From Glandiceps talaboti (taxonomy: Eukaryota > Hemichordata > Enteropneusta > Spengelidae): a stretch of 60,000 bases of DNA. This document shows positions 12,101 to 26,977 of this stretch, in pieces (within the stretch, counting starts at the first letter, position 1; each line of letters begins with the position of its first letter). The position numbers and the translations under genes are program-made. A model generated the notes under the pieces. The model had not been told where the DNA came from and did no database searches. It saw nothing but the letters and a program-made list of their open reading frames with translations. The DNA lies in assembly GCF_964340395.1 (NCBI RefSeq), contig NC_135550.1, forward strand, positions 14,285,908 to 14,345,907, written 5' to 3'.

Positions 12101-15100
12101 AGGGCATAGGTCAGATATGACTCTGATCATCTATATACCCAATCACACCATGATGCAATCTTTAGATACAAACAAAATTATGGACATAAAATACTCAGTT
12201 TAGCACTATGTTGATAAGAGTTTCTGACTTGCATAGACACATCAAGACACTATATTTCATGATTTTTTTTTTTTTTTTTTTAGTTCCAAACTAGGTCATA
12301 AAAACATCCACTCTAAATTCTCACATTTCGATTTCCCTTTAAAAGTCGTGACTTAATTGCCAGTCTTGGGATCACACTAGGAGTTGATGCATGGAAAATG
12401 ACTTACGTGCTCTCAATTTTGTTTCATTTTTGTTTTAAAGCGTACAAGTAGTGGATAAAAACCACAAAAGACAACGTTACAGAAAAAGTGAACTTTTCAC
12501 ATGGCTAGAGAAAAAAGCCACACTGGATGAAAATATGACACTATTATTTTTTAAATTTGAATTAAACATCCACTGACTTTTCAGACAAATGTAGTGATAT
12601 GCTATCAAACAACCTATCATCTACTGTTGTGCCCTCACTAGGACAGCATAAGCAACCTCATTATGCAAAATACATGACCTTGCAATATGCAAATCAGTAG
12701 AGATCACATATCTAGTGATTCAAGCATTATGCAAATGAGCCGTCTGAGAGAGAAAAAAAAATACTTATCATGGCAATGGTGGTAATTACTAATTAGGAAA
12801 ACAAATCAGACTTTAAACAAGGAATATTTGATAACGTGTTAAAACATCCAATCATTCTATTGTAAAAAAAATTTGGAGGGCAGAATTTGATCAAACCAAA
12901 CACAATAGCACTAATGTGTGCACAAAATGGCTGCAGTATTAGTAGTAACATATGGAAAATGTTACAAAATTGTTTCTGCGCAAAATATTTTCAAACCAAT
13001 AAACTGCTTTATGCAATAACTTGTATATCAGTCATGGCAAATAAGAGATAAGAAACGTGCAAACAGAACAGCATCCCTAAATAAGCCGGTCACCTTGAAA
13101 GTATTCATGAGCAATCTCTGTCTGACATGGCAGTCCTGTTACGTAACATCCACCAACCAGACACATGTTGGGGATTACTTATCAGCAATGACAAATGAAA
13201 CACTCACAACGGCTTACAGCTTCACCTTCCATAAATTAAATTTTTCTCTCAGTATATCCTGTACCTTTCACATCACACATTTTATTTTATTTTTTTTAAA
13301 TACCTGCATTTTTTTTTTGTAAACATAACAACCAGCATTGTCCATACAATAGGTAAAAACTATTCATCACCACAAATATAATTAAAACATGAAAGGTAGT
13401 CATATACTGTTCTTGTATTCACAAACTGGACACCATTACCAAATGATTTGGATACTTCATTTTCATTTTTGTAGGCGTTTGAAAAAATTCTAGGCTGAAA
13501 TATTTGCAGCTGTATGAAAGGGTTGTTCACTGTCTGCATGATTGATACGTGAGTTGGGGCAGCATTATCACTACACAGCCTATTGTTGAAGAGTATAATC
13601 AGGCCGATCCAATTGTTACCCATTCTACTTGCAAGGTCACATTTTGTTAGCCAATATTAGCTTGCTATGCATCTTTGATGTCAATGTTAATCAGTTGTCC
13701 ACTCCTCCCTTGGCCGCTCACTTTTTCACCCACGCCCAATTTGCATAATTGTTGCTTTGTTTCCACCACTGACCTTGCATGACTCTAGGAAGTCATTACA
13801 ACATATCACACTTTCTGTTCTTTTTTTCATAATTAGTAATCAGGGGTGACAGCACTTTAACACCTTCTTGTAAGATGGTACTCTTTACAATTACTATATA
13901 TAGTCTATATTGAGACAGTTCTCACATTGTCATAGTAAGTACATGCTGAGCACCACACAATAAACAGTCTCTTTTATTTTACAAGGATGTAATCAAGCAG
14001 CTGAACTATCAAAAAGATAGTCTGGCTTACAGATGGCGTATTAAAGTTGGCACTTGAAACTCTACACTTGGTCTACAATGTACTGTACTTGTGGAAATCT
14101 ATGCCATTTTCAACCAGACCCCCCCCCCCCCCCCCGACCCCCCTCTATTTTAGTACCAGGACTCCTGAAAAAATAGCTAAAAATATACTTCTTCACATAC
14201 ATGTACAAGAATATAAGTCCTTGGTAGAAAACAATGCTATATTAAAATCCCACCTCACACGTACATTGTACACCTTTACACTTTGCTTCAGGGTACTAGC
14301 TACTACCAAATATGGTTTATAATTGTCTCTATGTTACAGACCGGAAAATGACATTTACAGAAAACCTAGGATACTGTTCTGTGTTCAGTACAATTCATTA
14401 GATTCGAAACAGAAACTCTAATGCTAAATCATAAAAAAGTGCCCATCGCACTATGCAGCACAACACATTAGTTTGATTTATAAGGTAGAGAATGTTTACC
14501 AGTGATTTGAATATCTAAATATTTCTACTAAATATTATTTAAGAAAATTACTTAATTTATTTATGAATATTTTTGCATACGATATGCGCTGACCAATCTG
14601 ATTAAAATCTAAAGTGGTGAAAGCAGCTAGATGTCTTTTACCTCTATTTCCATCGTTTTGTGTCGTTTGTTTTGTTCCAGGTGATACTTTGTAAAATTCT
14701 TGATATAGAAACAATTCATCTCAAGCAAGACTTTAAATGATGACAAAACTGCATGAGTTACTCAAATATACATTGTGATGAAGTTCATCAATACAAATAT
14801 GCCAATAAAACCAATATAATTGACCTCCTGAGATCATGTGACACTACTGTCAAGAACCTTTGTATAGAAGCGCTAAACAGAATGTTAACCTATGCCATAA
14901 TAAGCTAAATATGTTGGATTTTAGTTCATATCTCTCCTCGTCAAACAATGTACTGTCACTGAATATACGAACGACACCTAGAATTATCAGTCAAAAAAGT
15001 GATCCTATTTCACTCGAAATTTTAAACTTTATAGAAGATAGCAGTCTGAGGCCTAAAGGGTCTTAGGGTTGCTAAATAGAGAGATCTAAATAAATGATTG

Positions 15101-15267
15101 CAACAGAAGAAGCAAGATTTTTTATACAGACAATGTGTTTTTGAACTGGTAGGCATGTATAAGGGTATTAATGTACACACATCAACAATTCATAACTTCA
15201 TCATCACAATGCACATATTCAGCCCAATATCATACCAGTTAACCAGACATGAGAGAGTATGATACTG

Positions 15268-15310
<43 letters not shown>

Positions 15311-17369
15311 GTATGTCTGTCTGTGTGTATGCATGTATGTATGTGTGTATATATGTATGTATATCCGTGTCTGTATGTATGTACATTTGTATGTACGTAT
15401 GTATGTATGTATGTATGTATGTATGTATGTATGTATGTATGTATGTATGTATGTATGTAGGTACGTACGTATGTACGTACATACGTACGTACACACGCAC
15501 GCATGTACGTATGTATGTATGTCTACATTTATTAGTATTACATGATACTATATCATTACATAAATCACTCACATTTTTTGAAAATATTTGATTTTACTTT
15601 CACTATGTACATTTGTTCCTTGTTATAGGTTACATTTACATAGGTGGAATACTCTGTACACGAAATAAATGAGACATTGGAGAGTGTAGTGAAGAAAGTC
15701 CAAAAATTCTCTCTTTTTTTGTACAAAAAGTGATGAATAATAGTGTGACATTTAACTTGTCGACAACGATGCACAAATATGTATCTTCTCTCGGCAAAAA
15801 ATAAACACGATAGTTTGTTGTTTATCACAAAGAAAAGGTTTCCTAATTTCAGTAACACTATCTCTTTTTTGAAAGCAGAGAATATGAAACGAAATATTTT
15901 GTTCTAAAATAATGTCCCGAAATCCAGCATTTCAATACAGCTGTAGTACTACTACTAGGATGTACATGTAGTAGTTATTCAGCTGTCTTGTGACTATGAT
16001 CTCACCTCAAAAACACCAAATACTTGTGTTGTTACTCAACACAATTACAGCAAATTCTTTCAACTCAAGGCCACCATTATAGTCAACAACCTGGGGCAAG
16101 GAGCAAACGTACAAATGTAAGACTACATAAACCATACTACCTTATTACAAGGTTTCATACAGGTAGAACTCGTAATTCCAGCAGTAAACTATCTGTCTTC
16201 GCACTTACCAACTTTTAGTCGTATTGGTAAATTTTCAAATAAGTCAATACAAATACACACAGCACAGGTGATAACAAATTGAAATTCACTGCACTTCACG
16301 TGAACGGACATGAGCAAGTGATCAAGTTCAAACAATAACACAATTACCAAACTTGTATTCTTGTGACCATGTCCTTGCAATTGTTGTATCGACTGTTCAG
16401 TGTTACATTAGATCGAATATTAATTATGTATTACAGTTATTGAGTTTATTTCATGGTGGCCTTGAGGTGATACCTCTCTATACATCTACATACAAGTTTC
16501 AACAATGTGACATAGAAACAGAACACAGGGTATACTATATTGGATCCATAATCAGATAATCACTTTCTTTTAATTGCTAAGATCAAAATTAAAAGTCATG
16601 ATATTATATCCTGTCAATGTATATATTCCAATGTAATATGATGTGGTATGTGTACCTTGTAATTTCCGCCATGTTTGCATTTCTACATTTTTGCCTTTCA
16701 CTTCCAAAAAAAAGAAGAAATGTTTGAATAGCATATCTTGTTTAGAAAAGGGTGACAACTTTGAGAGTGTTCAGGGACAGGTACAACACATGTACAATGT
16801 ACATTGACTAGGTGTTTTACCTGTGTAGTGTGTGTCTTGTTAATGATAATCATATTATCATGAGTCCACATGTGGTGGGGATCCCATGACATGTCAAAAG
16901 TACACCAAGTAAAAACATGGCCAGAGAAAAGCCAAGGATACTGTTTGTGTGTGTGACTCATCTTTTGTATTGACAACTGGCGGTCGAAAAAAAAAGGAGC
17001 TTTTTCCTGTGTGTTTATCTGCTCACCTTTCTTACATAGCAGTGTCCTGGATATTTTTGTAATATCCTGTAATAATATCGGGGCCGTTCTACCAGGGAAT
17101 GTAACAATTCTATGCTAAATTATGACTCATGGTGGATGGGAAATGGAAATATCAAATTTATTAATTGCAGGCTTAGAATTACAAATGCATACAGCACAAC
17201 ATCAAGACTTTGACCATCCTGTTTGCCACAGCAACGGAATCACAGTCTTATTGAAACTATCACCAAATTCACCTCCAACTATAATATTGACGATTTCACT
17301 AAATTTTGATATATTTTTTTCATCTACAAATTTGTCACATAGCCGTTTATAATTCCTATGAGAGATCAT

Positions 17370-17444
<75 letters not shown>

Positions 17445-20400
17445 CACACACATTCATACATACATACATGACTCAACAGACACATCCATTTATTGATTGC
17501 CAAGCTCTGTCCTTCCACTTTCATAATTACAATCAACGTTAATCCAATTTCTCCTTTAAACAGGAAATCTTTGTGTGACTTATCAGCTTCATATTCATTT
17601 AGCACCTTTTTGTTGTATCCGTGTAATCGATGGAGTAGCTACCAGGCATTGCATGTACATCAAATATCAGCCATATATTAAAGTGCCAATGAAATTTTAC
17701 ATTTACAATATAATACTTGCTATTCAACATTGCTCTTTAACAAATGAACGTTTTGTTATGCTGTGATTGGTTTTATTGAGAAAATAAATCCTGAAATATT
17801 GAAAAAAAAGAGCCATAACAGCTTTAATTGACACGAGTGAATCATCAATAATATTAATGATGTCAAACACATTTTAGATTCATAACAACACATCATAATA
17901 TACAGTAGATACCAGTTTTTCTTACACTTAATTTTACTGGTGGGGGGGGGGGGGAGACGGACAGTGACCGATATATAACATTTTATGTTGGATTCTATGA
18001 CAGAAAGTGTGACATGTGAGTGAAAGTGTGGCATATGCAGGGTATTTGCATGAGTGCCTATAGTGTTCTCCTGCAGTCATATTTTCAAAAGCGTGGTGAG
18101 TGAAAAGTGCAGCAGAATACACCGCAAGCAGAAGTACCCACAATGGCATTCATGCTGGATGGGGACTGTGTTATTAATACACATGTTGATTTGAAACAAA
18201 CAAATTTCAGTTAAAAATTATACTTAGTCTATTAAAAATGCACATATCTGACATGACCCAATTAATGACGTATTTATGGCATGTGATGTTGTTTGCATAT
18301 GTCACAGTATGTGCAACAACATTGTTGCTTTCGATTTGTCCAATCTTTAATGTTCCATGCAAACGGTCAAAAATGGTTGTCAGTCTATCGTGTATACACA
18401 CTTGAACACACATTAAAACTAAAACAATATCAATTTTTAGTGTTTTCACTTGAACCGTCGTCAAGTAATTAACTGCTGCATAAGTGTAGGTAAAATCTAC
18501 CAGTCATCCATGCAGCTTATCAGTTAACTATATACCAGGGTTGCATGTCCCAACAATATTTGTGGTAGATAGTATGAAACTGTATGCCAGATTTCCGACA
18601 TCTGTTATCAGGGTTCCCAACCCTTGGATAAACACACTGGGTACATGTATGTATTTCCCTGCAACTGCTTTTTTAATTCTCCTGTTTATAAACTATCCAA
18701 GAGGATGTCCACAAAAGTACACACAATATAGTCGACGTGGTACAATTTAATGTTGAATACCCTCAGGGACGAATTTCACTGAAAATCATAAGTTCTGAAA
18801 ATCTCTCCAAACTTTGCCATATATGGAAGCTTGCTTCTGGTTCACCACCAGTCTTGTCTTCAAGGAAATCATTCACCTTTTTCATTTCTACTAGAGTTAC
18901 TCTTCTACAGTCAAATAGTGGATTCTAAAAGGCCTCATTTTGGTAACAATAATGGTGACCTTATCTCAAAATTTTTTACAATGGGCAACCCCAAACCATG
19001 ATTACTTTTTTTCATTTTAAACTGAGAATAAGTTGGAGTTTTCTTGAACAAAGTAGCAGCAAAAGTTGAAACGGTTTATTTTCAAGGTGCATTTCACAAT
19101 AAATCATACACAGTAAGATTCAGAATAATTTGCTGTGTAAAATAGCGAATGTATAATACAAATAAAAAACACCCCTGCATAACTTACACTTGTCACATTA
19201 CAGTGACATGATGACAATATAAATCTCCCCAATTCTCCTTGGCATTTTTATACTTGGGTTCCCACCAATATAATGCAGGTACAGGGTATGAAAATCTATG
19301 CAATTTTAACCAGATCCTTATCTTTCATCTCCTCTGTTTCACAAACCTGTGCAAAAACACTTCACTGGTTTCTTACACTAGAACAGACTATACCATATTG
19401 GTTTCATAGTTATGTCTCGCAATTACGCATAAAATAGAATTTTGTATTTTTGATTTATCTGTATATCCTTACTATAGCACCTGGGATAATTCATTTCTTA
19501 ATCATCGCATTCTTGATATAATAGTCGACAAAATGTACGACTGGAAAAAAAAAATGAGAACCACTTCATCAAAATTGGCAGTTTTCCAATTAACTGCCAG
19601 TGTGTCACATTTTTCTTGGAAATGTTCCTTGCAGCCATTTTGTTTTTCTAAGAAGATTCGGAATATTTTGTTTTCATAAAATCAAGACTGTAAAGTCCTG
19701 AGTGCTTCTCGTGCCTACTACAACTCTCCTCATAGGCAAAACTGACTTCCATTTACATGTAAGCATGTATTGAATCAATTGTCTGCAAATTCAACAATCT
19801 AAGTTTAAAAGCTAAGGAACAACTTGTCACAGTTTCAATAGAAGTCTATTACATAGTAACATTATTTATTCCACTGTCACAATTTCTTTTGAGAAAACCA
19901 TTGCTGATTTCCATTCACATTCATATATACCGTTCGTATGGTTTCCATGACAACAATCACCTACACGATAATGAGTATTACAAATGCAAAGGCTCCTTGT
20001 TTATGGCTTTGAAAATAATTCCCAAAGCGTCACCATTTTTACACACAAAATTTAACAAACAAACAAAAAAAGGCATGCAATGCAAAATTATGCGACACCA
20101 TATTTGCATATGATGAACATATATATAGTTTGGGAATTAAATCCATTGACAAGATTATGAAATATTTAAATGTTTGTAAATATAGCGACTGCGTATGTAC
20201 ACCATGTGTGTGTATCTGTTCTAATGTAGGGTGTGTTTGCAATTCAGTAACCCACATGGCAAGGGCTAAAGAAAGGCAGCACATACTCTTTCACTCACCT
20301 ATATACCCTGCCTTCATTCATATCAAAACAGAGTAGTGCCTTGACCCACTTCTCAATCTCACCTCTATTCAGAATTGAACGCAGAACCAAACCACATCTG

Positions 20401-23400
20401 TAATGTGCTTGCCTCCTATCCCTAACACACATACACACACACATACATGCACAGACTGTCTACTGCTGCCTACTTTTCCTGCGTACTATCATTGCAGTCT
20501 ACTATTGTACAAATTTCAATTAAATGCATTTCCATGTCATGAATTTAACATTATCTTGTATTTCCAATTCATGTTCCACACAATGGCCATTTGCACACAA
20601 AATGACTCTCACTACATCATGGAAATATATGTGTGGCGTGACAGATAATACCACTAATAAATACATGCTGCATGATAAAAATGTCACAAATATTCTGCCT
20701 TAAATAGAAAGCAGAACATTTTGATTCCCTCTACGACAGGGTATAATTACATTACATAGTGGATATAAATAAGACTCAACAACAGCACATTGCTGTCATC
20801 TCATTGGCCGATTCTAACCACATGATCACATTAAAATGGGGACTGGCGCTTTCATTTATTGGCATGGAGCCAACTATATATGCAAGCATAAAGACTTGGT
20901 TTCTAAAACTATGCTTAAAGATTCAGTTTGACCAAATTTTTGTTGGTGCAGCGTAGTTTGATACTTTCAATATGCCTCCTCTAATCTGGGATTTTGCCAG
21001 TGCAGTGTGGCGAGATCAATGTACGGTTACATCCCGGTTACATCCGTTACACATTCGTCCTAGTTTCTATTTTTATATCTATCTGACCACAAACCTGCAT
21101 ACAGCTGCAGCACAACCGATACATTAAAAAAAAAATCAAGAACTTAAAAAAAAAATATGTAGTGTATGAATGTAATTGGCGATTTTGTATCATGATAATA
21201 TCAGTTACATTTTAGAACAAAAAGAAAAAGAAAAGAAAACAGCCACCATATATAACATCATTTTTAATTTTCCAGCAGATAAATGCGTAACTGTGATGTA
21301 GTGTAATACTACGCAAGTATTCAGATCATACCATCTCAATCCATCAACTAGTCATCTGCATCTAATGAAGGCTTCAAATACTTTCCAAGCACAAACATAC
21401 GAACAGTGACACCATTACTATTCTAAAAATGTCTGCCAATAATCATGCGCTGGGTGTACCTCAACTGAATATTAGTATTAACTACATTTTGTATTATTAC
21501 TGTATTCTGTGTTCTCCTTAGTACCAGTATGACTTTCTCAATGTGATCCAAATTTGGAATTTTTATTACATTTTTGTACTTGTTGTGTTTTGGGTGTCAT
21601 GTATTTATAAACATAGAGAACGGTTTCACTGATGACTTCTTTGACCTAAATTCTCTCAATAAAGCACACATGATCGCAATCTCAATGGAATTACCAGTTT
21701 ACACAGAGACCTATATACACACAGCCATACATGCAGGCTCTTTCTGTGTTATGGAGAATGCCAGACAACTATCACCGAGTTCTAATTTCTAAACCGAGAC
21801 TAAACATCTTTATTAGTTGTTTTATTTCAAACAAAGTGAAACTGAAAATCACAATGTTTTTGGTTTGCTTGATTTTCAATCAATTTGCAGGAATATAAAG
21901 TTGAATGAACAACAATTGTAAAGGGGGAGTGTGTTGGCTCTTACCAGTCAATTCCCATTTGAAAACAAATTTATCTCTGACCTATATAGTGCTTCCTAGT
22001 AGAGATTATTTCTTGAGATAGATGGATGAGATAGATGCAATTGGAAGTGGGCTGGGAGATATAGTAAACACTTTCATCACAGACTCCTTTTTCTGGCACA
22101 AATTGCACAAGAGTGTGAACTGAAGAGTTTTCTCACTCCTGGCTGTCACTAGAACGATTAAATTTTAGGAAGAAAGCATCTGATTGCTGCTTTCATTGAT
22201 TTTGGTAAACGCAACGATGACAACTATGAATACCGATTAGACACCGATGCATCCAATCATTAATAGTTGTTACACGTAGCATTGATGTTGAACTTCTGTA
22301 GAAATTCACACCATATAACAAATTGACGTTGGTACACAATCATACTCATTAACAATGCTCGAGATAACAAATGGTGTCTGTAACACATTTGAATATATAA
22401 AGAATTAACTATCCTATATGTATACATGCTACAACTGTTTTTATATCACTGAAACCAATGCTTATTCATACATGGATGACATTATTCATATGTAAATTAC
22501 TTAATTAATATGCAAGCTCAGGCTCTACAATGCATTTACATATATGCTGGTGTCTTTGCTTGTTTATTAAAATACTCATTGCTGTGATACTAGTATTTAG
22601 TAACATATGTACATTCTCTTCAGTACTTATAAATATGCAAATTATCTAATTAATATGCAAAAAACTGCAAAGGAGTCTTGTCTTTCATTTCTACTATGCT
22701 ATCATTTTCATCAATATGCAAATAATTACATTATATGTAGGGTCTCTACATCACATTTACGCTCATAAAACAAGCTTAATATGATGGTTGTTGTAAAATG
22801 TAGTCATATCAACTTTCTGACATTGTACTCATTAATATGTACCTACTTATACAGGCTGTTTCTGTCATCACAACATAACTACCAACATTGACATTTGCCA
22901 AAACCAGAATCTTTTGACCTTTCACTTCTGAATCAGAATTCTATTAGTCATAAATTCTCGCTTATTCTCTCTCTAAATAAGAACAATATGGTATCTACCC
23001 ACATCAGCCTTAGCGGATCAAAATGGATTCCAGCATAATAACATAATACTCTTTTCCCCCATACTTCTACAACAAATTTTTTAACCATATTTCCAAGACT
23101 ATATCAGAGACTTGTGTGTCATTTCAAGCCGAACCAAACGTATGTCATCTGTTTATGTCCAAGATTAACTAAACGGACTTACGAATGTATTGTGTCCAGG
23201 CATGTATTGTACGCATGTAGGTGTGCACATGTAAGACTTCTCGGTGGAATCTAGTAAATATGATATTCTTCATTCTGGTGACATTAATTGTGTAGTAGGA
23301 ATCACGACTTGTCTTTTCTGACATCATTCCAGATTGAGCTTCAGGCCATCCCAAAGACACCTCATATCACACGTCTTAATAATGAATGTCAGTGAAGACT

Positions 23401-26400
23401 TCCTATGTTTTCACCATATTCAGTGTACATGTGTATGACGCACAAGGTGTTCTATGCTTCATTTTTGATATAGCAGCTAAAATCACGTAATTCATTAGAA
23501 TTATTTATTGTTTGGTGGGAGGGGGAGGGGGTGGAAAGGAAATTAGTGATGTGTCTCAGAGCTACCAGGTAATTTCCAACCACTGCAAACGTACAATACG
23601 ATCATTAATTATAAATTATCACTGGTTTGAGAATACGTGTACAAAATAATGTTCACATTTCTATCTTTCAGTTTTGTTGACGGAAATATATAATATAAAC
23701 TGATTTCAGAATAGTCACAACAACTTTGATATCTCTGTCTTTCAGTTTTGTTGGGGTTCAATTTACAATGTAACAATGTCTTAAGTCTGATGTCACACCA
23801 CCACTCAATCAATCTTCATTTTGTGGCCCACGAAACCCAATTTTACAGTGGTCGACATGGAAACACTTACTGCTTTCAAACTGTGGAGGTTAAAACCAAC
23901 AGGAAAACTGCTGATAAAATCAATCAAACATAGACATTTTTATTGAACAGACTTCAATTCAAAATTATTGAAAAAGCCTGTTGAGGTGTGAAATTAGTTG
24001 ATGATTCCAGCCACTTTTGTCTTCACATACTCCTGACTACTTAATCACCACCAACTACCAAAATCTAAAACCTGTGGTCCGCTTGGACAAACTGACTAAA
24101 ATAAATATTGAACCCTATGAAAGAATAACGATGCCAAAATTCTCATTCAATTTCCAGTCTGCGATGAATGGTACCCACTGCCTCCATTAACTCAAAGGGG
24201 AGTGACTGTAAATGATTTTTATTTGCCCAAGACTAATTTATCGTTACATTTGGAAAGGTTTATGTTGCAGAGGTGACCGACCCTTGCCTTATATATAGCT
24301 TACCACCGAGTGGTAAATTACTACATTGCTACCCATGTAACAACGTTTTGTTTGTCCAAATGTATGTCACACAATGAACTCGTGAAATCTCACCATAAAA
24401 AGTGAACATTTGATACCACTGATAAGGGGATACAAGCACATTCCTAGCCTTAGATACAGATATAATATTACACCCTGTATCATAGTTATTAGGTGAGATT
24501 TATTTTCACATTCTTAATTCTTAAAGTTTAAAATTTAGCCGAAGTTCAATCACAACAATTCTGACTTTGCACATTATCAGGAATATTATGTTGGCACCAA
24601 GCCAGATGTAAATGAACATTTTTTTTTGTTTTATCTCCCATCATGCATTGCAACATTTGACTTGAACTCCACCCTATGGGTGACCAATACTATTAAATCA
24701 TAATACAGTTTCTTTGTTACTGCCATTTTGGCTGCTATACCATAACAGTGTCGATTTCTCTGCTTCTCCAAAAATCTGTTAAACTGGTCTTTTTGTACCA
24801 ATATTCTTTTTTTTCTATCAAATCAGGTGTTGAATACCCACCATTATTCTCCTCAAATAAATAAAGCATGGTCCTTGCCACCCAGGCTGCTATGTTATTT
24901 AAATTGATAATTATGCAAATTACCATGCTATTGACATGTAAATTATTTTGGCAAATTAGTTGCCATCCTTGAAATCTATTCTGGGGAGAACCCTGCCAAC
25001 TTCAAAAATAATATTTCAAAGTTACATTTACCTTTGGTAGTGTAGTTATAGGCCAAATAAACAAAGTTGTTTGGTTCCCGTTACCCGACCCCAACTACTT
25101 TTTCATGCCGACCCTAAACTTTTTTTACGTATTCGAGAAAAATAATAATATAATCATGAAAGTCGTGAAGTGTGAAAAAAAAAATAAAATAAAAAATCTA
25201 CCTACCCCACCTATTTTAAAATTGAATGTAATCGGAACCACACAATTTTTTTTTTTTACGCCTTATCGTCTGCGCCTTTTATAGTTACATTTTATTGCAT
25301 GTTGCACTCTATAATTTACAATTTTACATACGCTTTGGCAAAAAGTATGATTTGTTGAAGTGATTGCATCAGACATCCGGATGTATATCTCAGTTTTAAA
25401 GGGCATACAGGTAACATACTAACAACATTTACCTGATTGTATTACTGAGTCACCTAATATGACTTTTTCTTTACCTCCAGGACGACTTTAACTGGATTAA
25501 AGTCTATTTTCAAAGTTCGTTTACGTTCATTACCCCTGTTTCACTTTCAATTTTTACTTTACCGCCACATGTACATTATTTCAAACCAATTCAACAACAT
25601 CAATATCCATGTTTTTCTCCTTTCTCTCAAATGTCATCGTTGACAAAACATGTGGATTTCAGGAAGTTTGACATTTAAAGGGAAGTTTTCAGCTGGCTAC
25701 GCGTACAACTTGTACCACATCAACAACTCACACATTTGCAGAGTGGCACTCTCTATAATATGCCCACGCCACTCCCATTACAATGAACTGAAACAAATTG
25801 TGTCTCTCACTGTATCACCTCTGAGTCTTACGTGGGTTATATCAAGTGATTTCTGTCACACTAAATCATTTAGATAAGAGAAACATTACGAGTACACTGC
25901 AATATGTTATCACGCTATATAACTCACTCTCACTGCACTACATTATTATTATGACAGAAATAACATCCTACTTGAAGTCCCCATGAACTTTTTATTCCAC
26001 ATTAAAAAAATTAGTTTATATAAATCTTTCGCTGCATAAGCTATTGCTGACGTGATATCCTGGGCAAAGACAAAATGTCATGGGGTCTAGATGCATTGAT
26101 GTTGATACATTTGGTTGCCATGGCAATACTTGGTTACCATGGTAACAATGAACTGTTACAAATTGTAACTGCACTTGCTGATTGGCCAGCAACAACACTA
26201 TTAAATATCATCTGTTTGGCATCATCTCATGAAGAATACCACAGACAAGACCTCCCACAATGCCAGTTTCTGTTCAATATTCAGTTTAAGTATATGACCT
26301 GGCCACCATGAAAACAGCTGACTATAACCCCGTCGTCTTACAAAATAAGAAAGACCTATCTGATCTGTTTTCTTACAGTACACATACAAGCTTTCTTTTC

Positions 26401-26863
26401 TACACTTTTCGTTCTTTATGTTGAACAGATTGATGCTACGTACTCGTCCCCCTTGACGATAAGCTTCATGCAACTATTGGTATAACGTTCATCTATGTTC
26501 ATCTACTGGAGGCTGACTCCATATAAATAACCCCCAAATGCGCAGTGTTTTGTACATACACAGTAGTAAAAGTAAACCAGATACTACTTCAAAGGACAGT
26601 CATTAAATGAGCAATGTGTACTTTTGCCTTCAGCAACAATTGTGGTTTCTTCTTCCACCAATTGCGAACGTTATCAAAGATGTAACTAACTATGCCCCAT
26701 GATAACAGCTGTTTTTTTCCGATGCTTGCAGGCCCTGTACTTTACGTTAACAAGGGATATTTTGTATTAATTAAACTGTTGCCATAGTTACAGAACAATT
26801 TTGTATGTATGTATGTATGTATGTATGTATATATGTATGTATATATGTGTGTATGTGTGTATG

Positions 26864-26897
<34 letters not shown>

Positions 26898-26943
26898 TGT
26901 ATGTATGTATGTATGTATGCATGTATGGATGTATGTATGTATG

Positions 26944-26977
<34 letters not shown>

